Below the pieces are notes generated by a model that ran no database searches, had not been told where the DNA came from, and saw nothing but the letters and a program-made list of their open reading frames with translations. From assembly GCA_902762875.1 (NCBI GenBank), contig CACWPS010000008.1, positions 1 through 53,067 on the forward strand: DNA of 53,067 nucleotides, given 5' to 3'. Shown piece by piece: positions 44,516 through 51,261 of the stretch (positions are counted from its first letter, which is position 1; every line of letters begins with the position of its first letter). The DNA comes from Oscillospiraceae bacterium. Lineage in GTDB: Bacteria > Bacillota > Clostridia > Oscillospirales > Acutalibacteraceae. A program made the position numbers and the translations under genes.

Positions 44516-47278
44516 ATGACAGATATAGATAGAAAAAGAGCCGCAAAAGCCTTTGCGGAATATTGGAAAGATCGTGGTGACGAAAAGAGCGACAGCCAGT
44601 CCTTTTGGCTTTCTCTTGCACGTGACGTGTTGGGCGTTGCGGAGCCCGAAAAGTTTATATTGTTTGAAGAACGCGTAAAGTTGGACCATACCAGCTTTAT
44701 TGACGGTCATATTCCCTCTACGCATGTGTTGATCGAACAGAAAAAGAAGGGACTTAATTTGCGTAGTCCTATTCGTCAATCGGATGGTACTTTGCTCAAT
44801 CCTTTTCAGCAGGCACAGAGATATTCGGCGGCACTGCCTTATTCGCAGCGTCCTCGTTGGATCATCACTTGCAATTTTGAAGAGTTCCTTATCTACGATA
44901 TGGAGAAGCCTACAGGTGAGCCGGAAAGTATAATGCTTAAGGATCTCGGCAAGGAGTATTATCGCCTGCAATTTCTTGTAGAAGAAAAGAGTGAGCTTCT
45001 GCACCGAGAGGAACAGATCTCCATTAAAGCCGGTGAGCTTGTGGGCAAACTGTACGATGCCATTCTGAAGCAGTACATTCATCCAGATAGCGAGGAAACT
45101 CTGCGCAGCTTGAATATGCTTTGTGTCCGTCTTGTATTTTGCCTTTATGCAGAGGACGCAGGTATTTTCGGTGGTCATCTGAAATTCCATAATTACATAA
45201 AGAGCTTTAACGTGAAAGACGTGCGCCGCGCACTCATCGACCTTTTCCGTGTACTCGATACCAAAACCGAAGAGCGTGATCCGTATATGGATGGTGCTTT
45301 GGCGGCGTTCCCTTATGTAAACGGTGGTTTGTTTGCTGACGAAAATATTGAGATTCCTAATTTCACACAGGAAATCGTTGACCTTCTTCTTCATAATGCA
45401 AGTGAGGACTTTGACTGGAGCGACATCAGCCCCACCATCTTCGGCGCAGTATTTGAAAGCACCTTAAACCCCGAAACCCGCCGTAGCGGTGGTATGCACT
45501 ACACCTCTATCGAAAATATACATAAAGTTATTGACCCACTATTCCTTGATGAACTGCGCGAAGAATTGGAAGAAATCAAGGCTATAAAGGTTGCCAAGAC
45601 AAGAGAAACCAAAATAAATGATTTCCGTGAAAAGCTCGGAAACCTTACTTTCTTTGATCCTGCTTGTGGTTCGGGCAACTTTTTGACCGAAACCTATATT
45701 TCTCTGCGCCGTTTGGAAAATGAAGCTATTGAGGTTATTACGCAGGGGCAAATGCTCCTTGATTTTACCGGCATTATTAAAGTATCCATCGGTCAATTTT
45801 ACGGTATCGAAATCAATGATTTCGCTGTTACTGTTGCTAAAACTGCCCTTTGGATTGCCGAAAGCCAAATGATGAAAGAAACCGAGGTTATTGCACACAT
45901 CAACCTCAATTTTCTGCCGCTTAAATCCTATGCCAACATCGTAGAAGGCAACGCTTTGCGCACCGATTGGGAAACCGTTGTTCCTAAGGACAAGCTTAAT
46001 TATATAATGGGTAATCCGCCTTTTGTGGGGGCTCGCCTTATGACCAAAGAACAAAAGGATGATGTTGTCTCTGTTTTCGGCGCCAAGTGGAAAAATGCGG
46101 GTAATCTAGACTACGTTTCTTGTTGGTACAAAAAAGCTACTGATTTAATGAAGGGTACAAATATCCGTACCGCCTTGGTATCAACAAACTCAGTTTCACA
46201 AGGCGAAAGCGTTGCAATTCTGTGGAAACCTCTTTTTGAAGATGGTGTGCATATTGATTTTGCTCACCGCACATTCCGTTGGGATAGCGAAGCAAGTATT
46301 AAGGCTCACGTGCATTGTGTTATTATCGGCTTTAGCATTGCTCCGTTTTATAAATCTAAAGTCATATTTTCTGCAGAGCGACCTTTGATAGTAGATAACA
46401 TTAATGCGTATTTAATAGATGCGCCAGATGTCTTTATCGAAAGTGTGAAAAAAACTGTTTGCGATGTCCCTCAGCTTGTGTTTGGCAGCATGCCTAATGA
46501 TAATGGTTTTTTGAGTAGTTATTCTCAAGAAGAGCGAGATGCAATTGTAGCAGAATATCCCGAATCTGAAATAGTGTTCAAAAAATTTATTGGTGCAACG
46601 GAATTTATTAACAATAAGATTCGTTGGTGTATGTGGTTAAAAGGAGTATCTCCAAACATTATTCGTAACACACCTCCTATTGCAAAAGCAGTTGCATCTG
46701 TAAAAGAAATGCGTGAACAAAGCAATCGTGAAGCAACAAAGAAGTTAGCAGAAACCCCAACTCTTTTTGGAGAAATACGGCAACCTAGCGCAGATTATAT
46801 TGTTATTCCTCGAGTGTCCTCTGAAAGAAGAAAATATATTCCTATTGGCTTTTTGAATGCCGATTATATCGCTTCCGATGCAGTTCAAATCTTACCGGAT
46901 GCAAATATGTTTCACTTTGGAGTTCTGACCTCCAATGTGCATATGGCTTGGATGAGAGCTGTTTGCGGTAGATTGAAGAGTGATTACAGATATTCTGTAA
47001 ATATCGTTTATAACAATTTTCCGTGGCCGACTCCTACCGATGAGCAAAAAGCGGCCATTGAAAAAACCGCTCAAGCAATCCTTGACGCTCGCGTACTCTA
47101 TCCTGATTGTTCTTTGGCTGATCTCTACGATGAAGTGGCTATGCCACCGGAACTCCGAAAGGCACACCAAGCAAATGACCGTGCCGTGATGCAGGCGTAT
47201 GGTTTTGATGTAAAGACTATGACGGAGAGCACCTGTGTGGCAGAGCTTATGAAGATGTATCAGGAGTTAACGAAGTAA
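44516..47278 (+). CDS. MmeI-family single-chain restriction-modification enzyme
   Basis: 920 residues, almost exactly the length of MmeI (type IIL/IIG). The N-terminal nuclease has D63-x10-E74-Q-K76 (in FIDGHIPSTHVLIEQKKKG), the PD-ExK set needed for cutting. A helical spacer (about 155-320) is followed by an adenine methyltransferase with motif I FDPACGSGNFL (about 379) and motif IV NPPF (about 499), a target-recognition domain (about 610-820), and a C-terminal helical tail with FPWPTPTDEQKAAIE. All key residues are present, so both cutting and m6A modification are expected. Starts 41 bp after the membrane-protein gene with TTGGAGATG. Confidence 0.9.
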   Translation: MTDIDRKRAAKAFAEYWKDRGDEKSDSQSFWLSLARDVLGVAEPEKFILFEERVKLDHTSFIDGHIPSTHVLIEQKKKGLNLRSPIRQSDGTLLNPFQQAQRYSAALPYSQRPRWIITCNFEEFLIYDMEKPTGEPESIMLKDLGKEYYRLQFLVEEKSELLHREEQISIKAGELVGKLYDAILKQYIHPDSEETLRSLNMLCVRLVFCLYAEDAGIFGGHLKFHNYIKSFNVKDVRRALIDLFRVLDTKTEERDPYMDGALAAFPYVNGGLFADENIEIPNFTQEIVDLLLHNASEDFDWSDISPTIFGAVFESTLNPETRRSGGMHYTSIENIHKVIDPLFLDELREELEEIKAIKVAKTRETKINDFREKLGNLTFFDPACGSGNFLTETYISLRRLENEAIEVITQGQMLLDFTGIIKVSIGQFYGIEINDFAVTVAKTALWIAESQMMKETEVIAHINLNFLPLKSYANIVEGNALRTDWETVVPKDKLNYIMGNPPFVGARLMTKEQKDDVVSVFGAKWKNAGNLDYVSCWYKKATDLMKGTNIRTALVSTNSVSQGESVAILWKPLFEDGVHIDFAHRTFRWDSEASIKAHVHCVIIGFSIAPFYKSKVIFSAERPLIVDNINAYLIDAPDVFIESVKKTVCDVPQLVFGSMPNDNGFLSSYSQEERDAIVAEYPESEIVFKKFIGATEFINNKIRWCMWLKGVSPNIIRNTPPIAKAVASVKEMREQSNREATKKLAETPTLFGEIRQPSADYIVIPRVSSERRKYIPIGFLNADYIASDAVQILPDANMFHFGVLTSNVHMAWMRAVCGRLKSDYRYSVNIVYNNFPWPTPTDEQKAAIEKTAQAILDARVLYPDCSLADLYDEVAMPPELRKAHQANDRAVMQAYGFDVKTMTESTCVAELMKMYQELTK

Positions 47279-47310
47279 TTACATAAATCAATTTATAAAG
47301 GACGACAAGA

Positions 47311-48267
47311 ATGACTTCTAAATTGTCATATATTTTTAAATATAAAGAGCAGAAAACAAAAAAGGCAAAAGAAAAACAAACCGAAAATATTGTTTTAACT
47401 ACTTGGACTTTTAAGCAGACTTTAATGCATCATCTTAATTTATCCAAAGAACAATGTACAATTGAAGATGTGGGAGTGATTTTCACTATTTCGATAAATG
47501 ATGTGCAATCGTGTTGGAATGGAGTGAAAATTACAGTACATCAGTCACCACGCGTAATGTTCTTAGATGTATTTGTAGATGGGGTTCAAGCTAATAACAT
47601 TGGAGTCTTGGAGAGTTTTGATTCTGCCCTTGTTAAACCCAGGGTTATTACTACATATTCAGGATACAAAGTATGTATAGTTCAAGATTATGATATCATC
47701 AAAACTTACGACGATGTATCGTCATATTATTGCAATATGCTTTACCCTAAATTAGATGAATTTGACCGAAAGATGAGGTTGCTCTTATATAACACTTACT
47801 ATTTAGTTTATGGTTCGGATTACCCATATAGATTTAATTACTATTCTCACGGTGAGAAATTAAAAAAACGTGGCAAGAATACCGATATAAATGTGCTTTG
47901 TTCAGATAACATTTTCTATGCTTATGATTATTCTCAACTAATAGATATTTTATTTGTTCATAAAAGGCCAGCACCGGATGGAACAGAAAAAACCGATTGG
48001 GAACTGTATTTTGCCGATAAAATACAGTTTTCTGAACCTAAAGAAGATGTTGAAGAAATAAAAGATTTTAGAAATAAAATCGCACATTGCAAATTGTTTT
48101 CAAAAAACGATTATGAAAAAATGGTAGCGCTGTTAGATAAGTATTGCACTGCTTTTGATAAAGCAATACAATTAACATATTCAAAAGATTTTTCAAATGA
48201 ATTTTTTAATACATTAAAGGAAAGTCTTGAAGTGCTTGCGGACCGCATTAAGACCATATTAGGATAA
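47311..48267 (+). CDS. HEPN-motif protein, unknown (candidate RNase effector)
   Basis: 318 residues, no membrane segment or signal. The C-terminal third has a helical pair typical of HEPN domains: KLDEFDRKMRLLLYNTYYLVYG (about residues 147-168) and the motif RNKIAH (Arg254-x4-His259), the RxxxxH catalytic signature of HEPN ribonucleases. The N-terminal 140 residues are mixed beta/alpha and unrecognised. It lies 32 bp after the MmeI-type gene and 37 bp before the GIY-YIG gene, same strand, AT-rich. HEPN RNases are common abortive-defence effectors; the role here is inferred. Confidence 0.7.
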   Translation: MTSKLSYIFKYKEQKTKKAKEKQTENIVLTTWTFKQTLMHHLNLSKEQCTIEDVGVIFTISINDVQSCWNGVKITVHQSPRVMFLDVFVDGVQANNIGVLESFDSALVKPRVITTYSGYKVCIVQDYDIIKTYDDVSSYYCNMLYPKLDEFDRKMRLLLYNTYYLVYGSDYPYRFNYYSHGEKLKKRGKNTDINVLCSDNIFYAYDYSQLIDILFVHKRPAPDGTEKTDWELYFADKIQFSEPKEDVEEIKDFRNKIAHCKLFSKNDYEKMVALLDKYCTAFDKAIQLTYSKDFSNEFFNTLKESLEVLADRIKTILG

Positions 48268-48304
48268 TATTAATTACACTATAAACATAAAAGGAGATAT
48301 AATT

Positions 48305-48961
48305 TTGGAAAAACAAGGTGTTATCTATATATTAACAAATCCATCTTTTCCTGAGTATGTAAAAATCGGATACGCTGACGATATTGACAAGCGGTTACAG
48401 CAACTTAATCGTAGTGAATGTATTCCGTTTGCTTTTCGTGTTTACGCTACATATGAGGTGAATTCTCGCCTATCTGATTTGAAAATTCACTCTATCATAG
48501 ATAAGCTTAACCCGAATCTCAGATCTATTGAGAATTTTAATGGTCATAAACGGGTACGAGAATTTTATGCGATGTCTGCTGAGGATGCTTATTCTATTTT
48601 GGAAGCTATAGCAGAAATTCATGGTTGCTCTGATAAATTAAAGTTGGCTACTATGAGTGAAGATGATAAAGCTGCTGAGGAAACAGCAGAGGAAATTGCA
48701 ACCGAAACCCAGGAAAAAGCGGAAAACTTTTCTTTCTCCAAATGTCAAATTCCTGTGGGTGCTATTTTGGAGTTCGGTAATGATCCAACAATTACATGCA
48801 CAGTTGTTGATGATAGAATGGTTGAATACAATGGCAAGAAGATGTATTTGACTGGTTTAGCAAAGCAATTATTAGGTAAACGCACAGGGGTTGCCGGTCC
48901 CCGTTATTTCAAATATAACGGCGATTGGCTTAATGATATTAGGCACAAGATAGAGAAATAA
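48305..48961 (+). CDS. GIY-YIG (T5orf172-type) nuclease-like protein with extra C-terminal domain
   Basis: 218 residues starting at TTG behind AAGGAGAT. Residues 1-110 resemble the T5orf172/MUG113 GIY-YIG group: IYIL (7-10), YVKIG (18-22) and Arg30 in DIDKRLQQL. After an acidic linker (about 118-140) comes a compact domain, residues 145-213, with IPVGAILEF, VVDDRMVEYNGKKMYLTGLA and GPRYFKYNGDWLNDIR. That domain looks related to RAMA-type reader domains linked to modified DNA, but I am unsure. Next gene starts one base after its stop. Confidence 0.75.
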   Translation: MEKQGVIYILTNPSFPEYVKIGYADDIDKRLQQLNRSECIPFAFRVYATYEVNSRLSDLKIHSIIDKLNPNLRSIENFNGHKRVREFYAMSAEDAYSILEAIAEIHGCSDKLKLATMSEDDKAAEETAEEIATETQEKAENFSFSKCQIPVGAILEFGNDPTITCTVVDDRMVEYNGKKMYLTGLAKQLLGKRTGVAGPRYFKYNGDWLNDIRHKIEK

Positions 48962-48962
48962 T

Positions 48963-49697
48963 ATGATTTTAGGGGATAGTATGGTAAATAATAAGAAAAA
49001 ACATAGGGTCAACAAATTTTTGTATGTTTCCTTATTCTTGCTTAGCATAGTAGTTATACTTGTTTCGCTATTTTTTGCAATTGATAGTAAATGGTTTGTT
49101 CTTTTAAGTGGTATTGGATGCGGAAGTTTTGCTTCTGTCTTAGTTGCTCTGTTAATAGAAATATTTCATTGCAGAGAGAGGAATGAAAAAAGTGTGCATG
49201 TTTTAAATTTTGCAATAGAAGATATTGGAGCCGCCATAGCGGATTATTGTGACCGTTACTCATATTTCGTCATATCTATGGATGAAAAATACAAATGTGA
49301 ACTACATACTTTCTTAGAATGGGTTCAACTCTATGCTCAACTTGTTGCGGATGGAAAACCCCAGGTAAGAAAAACATATGTAACCGGGGCAATGGATTCG
49401 GTTAAAGAAGCATTTGACTTGTTTTATAATAATAGAGTTTGGTATTTGGAAAATGATTATTTAACAAAGGAAGAATTTAAAGCAATAAGCAGAATGTGTA
49501 AATCCATCTTTACATCCAAATTACATTATATGATTTCAGACGTAGAGATTTCTTCTGTTTCAATAGTAGAAATTAATCAAGAAATCTCAGAGTGCATGTT
49601 AAAAACAAAAGACTTCTCAAAATTTGCAAACACAAAATACTCATATCACCAATCATTATCCAGCATGTTTGTACATGATGAGTATGACGATGAATAA
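48963..49697 (+). CDS. Two-helix membrane protein, unknown
   Basis: 244 residues with two membrane helices near the N-terminus (LYVSLFLLSIVVILVSLFF and FVLLSGIGCGSFASVLVALLIEIF, about 20-40 and 46-68) and a soluble helical part of about 170 residues. Not recognised. The ATG at 48963 is one base after the previous stop but lacks a clear ribosome site; an ATG at 48981 has AGGGGA just upstream and may be the true start. Close linkage with the GIY-YIG gene suggests a joint role. Confidence 0.7.
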   Translation: MILGDSMVNNKKKHRVNKFLYVSLFLLSIVVILVSLFFAIDSKWFVLLSGIGCGSFASVLVALLIEIFHCRERNEKSVHVLNFAIEDIGAAIADYCDRYSYFVISMDEKYKCELHTFLEWVQLYAQLVADGKPQVRKTYVTGAMDSVKEAFDLFYNNRVWYLENDYLTKEEFKAISRMCKSIFTSKLHYMISDVEISSVSIVEINQEISECMLKTKDFSKFANTKYSYHQSLSSMFVHDEYDDE

Positions 49698-49706
49698 CAC
49701 TTTACT

Positions 49707-49742
49707 AAAAGCGACGCAGAAAGCGGCACTTTTGCTTTTTTC
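49707..49742 (+). terminator. Probable terminator of the MmeI-to-TM gene row
   Basis: AAAAGCGACGC pairs with GCGGCACTTTT (9 of 11 positions) around an AGAAA loop and is followed by GCTTTTTT. It begins 10 bp after the last stop codon of the row. Confidence 0.6.
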
Positions 49743-49802
49743 ATTGATCTTTTATAATTGTTTCCCCCTTTGTTAATGTTTTCTTGAAAGTCATATATAA
49801 CC

Positions 49803-49879
49803 TTTTTCATATTTTTAACCAAAGAGTCGAGAGTTCTCGGCTCTTAATTTTTTATAAAAGAGGTTAAAAATATGAAAAA
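49803..49879 (+). promoter_or_regulatory. Nested hairpin: 18-bp inverted repeat around an intrinsic terminator
   Basis: Positions 49803-49820 and 49862-49879 are perfect reverse complements. Between them lies AAGAGTCGAGA/TCTCGGCTCTT (49822-49845) followed by AATTTTTT, a textbook terminator. The right arm of the outer repeat includes the start codon of the next small ORF (49872). The arrangement looks like an attenuator or an operator, and may also be an element end. Confidence 0.65.
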
Positions 49880-50054
49880 CCATGATGAAGAAGCAAAAAA
49901 AAGAAGAGAACAAAGACACAAGGAGATGCGAGCAGGTTTTATAAAGAACTTAAATGCTCTTATGTATGAACGAAATTATTCGTGTCAACAGCTAAGTACT
50001 AATATACAGGTGCAAGGTTTTGAGAGAGCAAACTTGTGTACCAAAATTTTTTGA
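49872..50054 (+). pseudogene. Truncated HTH-like ORF
   Basis: 60 codons. The first part is a charged helix (NHDEEAKKRREQRHKEMRAGF) followed by IKNLNALMYERNYSCQQLS, which resembles helices 1-2 of an XRE-type helix-turn-helix. The expected recognition helix is missing; the frame turns into unrelated VQGFERANLCTKIF and stops just before the recombinase gene. I read it as the remnant of a regulator fused to downstream DNA. A functional short peptide is possible but not supported. Confidence 0.45.
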
Positions 50055-50070
50055 GGAAAGGAGAAAGGTA

Positions 50071-50622
50071 ATGGCTGATAAGAAAAGAACAAACGAAGAT
50101 CAAATATTCGACCAACTGAACAAGGCATACAAGCGTAATAATACCAAGAGCTTTGTGACTCAGAACGATTATTACAAGTATGATGAGCTTACAGTTAAAG
50201 GTAAAGGCGGTCAGCGGCGTGCAATACCCGTTGTAACGAAAGAGCAGAAAGAACTTCTAATAGAGCTGTACAACTTTGCAAAGAAAAACAAGCTGCAGTC
50301 GATGGAGTATATTATTAGTCCTAACGGTAAGGGCGGCGTTAAGCACGAAAAGGAATCGTTGGAAAACTGGATGACTGCCCACAGAGATAAGTTTACGGTA
50401 GAAAACCGTACCGAACAGACAAAGCCCGGTGAAAAGCCGAAAAAGGATGTTTTAACTTGGCATGGACTTCGCTATTATTACGCACAGAATGAATTTAAGA
50501 GATTAAAAGACGGAGGCTTTTATAAGCCGAAGCACAAGACCAGCGAAGCACTTGGTCATCACAGACCGGATATTACGAACACCTATCTTGCAGAAAAGCC
50601 TGTAAGAAAACACAAACAATAA
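50071..50622 (+). CDS. Truncated tyrosine recombinase (Integrase_1-like), first catalytic Arg absent
   Basis: 183 residues. It retains the beta-hairpin lysine region VKGKGGQRRAIPV (about 42-54), the HxxR box WHGLRYYYA (His131, Arg134), the second His in LGHHRPDIT (163/164) and the tyrosine in NTYL (Tyr172). The N-terminal core-binding domain and the LRxxE block with the first catalytic Arg are missing. The ATG at 50071 follows GAAAGGAG. It is probably a degraded or non-recombining derivative of an ICE or phage integrase. Confidence 0.7.
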   Translation: MADKKRTNEDQIFDQLNKAYKRNNTKSFVTQNDYYKYDELTVKGKGGQRRAIPVVTKEQKELLIELYNFAKKNKLQSMEYIISPNGKGGVKHEKESLENWMTAHRDKFTVENRTEQTKPGEKPKKDVLTWHGLRYYYAQNEFKRLKDGGFYKPKHKTSEALGHHRPDITNTYLAEKPVRKHKQ

Positions 50623-50701
50623 CGTTGAGTATTCATAGATGAAGGAGCTATTTAATTTATATACGAAAATCTTTGATTTTCATTTGTAATGGGAAGTATG
50701 A

Positions 50702-50731
50702 GTCAGGCACCGACTCTCCACGGTGCCTGAC
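50702..50731. repeat. Perfect 11-bp hairpin
   Basis: GTCAGGCACCG and CGGTGCCTGAC enclose an 8-nt loop. There is no T-run on either side, so it is not a clear terminator. It sits in a 209-bp gap between the truncated recombinase and the small ORF; the rest of the gap is AT-rich with a minor GAAAATC/GATTTTC stem near 50670. Confidence 0.6.
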
Positions 50732-50831
50732 AGATAAGAATTCTAATAAAACGCGTTTTGGTATAGAGGACAAGACGCAAATCATATTTTAATAAAAGAA
50801 AAATAGTCGCAAAAGGAAGGAGACGGACTGC

Positions 50832-50999
50832 ATGGTAAAATATGTCGCACAGTCTTGGGAGCAGAAAATCGGCAACAAAATCGTGTCGATTACAAATTTA
50901 ACTCCTCAATTTTCTGTGGACGAAAAAAGAGAAGTAAAATTACAAATAGAAGCAAAATTATATGATGTTTTTTGCAAATATATGTCCTGTAAACCTTGA
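50832..50999 (+). CDS. Small protein upstream of the serine recombinase
   Basis: 55 residues: it starts MVKYVAQSWEQKIGNKIVSI, continues with TNLTPQFSVDEKREVK and ends in a helix (LQIEAKLYDVFCKYM). The ribosome site AGGAAGGAGAC is strong, and the sequence has normal codon use. I recall similar short ORFs ahead of large serine recombinases in Clostridia, but cannot name a family. It may be an accessory factor for excision, or merely element cargo. Confidence 0.6.
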   Translation: MVKYVAQSWEQKIGNKIVSITNLTPQFSVDEKREVKLQIEAKLYDVFCKYMSCKP

Positions 51000-51021
51000 A
51001 GAAAAAGGGCTGTTATGGTAT

Positions 51022-51196
51022 AACGAGCTTCGAGAAAACAATGTTTAACATTGTTTAGCCGATATATCGGCTTGTAAAAAATAATTGAAAATTATTTTTA
51101 CCGAACTCGTTGCAATGGAATAAACAAAATTATCAAAAGATAATTTTGTGCCAAATAAAATTTGGCAATCAACACAAGTTTACTCTTGTGTTGATT
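51022..51196. ncRNA. Uninterrupted array of hairpins (candidate structured RNA or recombination site)
   Basis: Six different stems follow each other. An outer pair AACGAG/CTCGTT (51022-51027 with 51106-51111) encloses H1 (9 bp, 51035-51057 region), H2 (perfect 16-bp palindrome 51057-51072) and H3 (10 bp, 51077-51099). Then H4 (11 bp, 51124-51149), H5 (7 bp, 51150-51166) and H6 (12 bp, 51167-51196) adjoin with no unpaired base between them. Stem sequences differ from one another, so it is neither a CRISPR nor a tandem repeat. No ORF covers it. Biochemical role unknown. Confidence 0.6.
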
Positions 51197-51261
51197 CCTT
51201 ATATCCATTATAATATATATGTCAGCAGCTCCGCTTCTTTTTGCGAAGAAGGGAGTAAAAA

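Noticed and set aside
44489-45394. Long open frame (301 codons) antisense to the MmeI-type gene
   Set aside because: The plus strand carries clear nuclease and methyltransferase motifs in the same bases; the antisense product has no recognisable domain and is a by-product of codon bias.
51022-51196. CRISPR array or type III antitoxin repeats as an explanation for the hairpins
   Set aside because: The stems differ in sequence and length and no direct repeat unit is present; no cas or ToxN-like gene is near.
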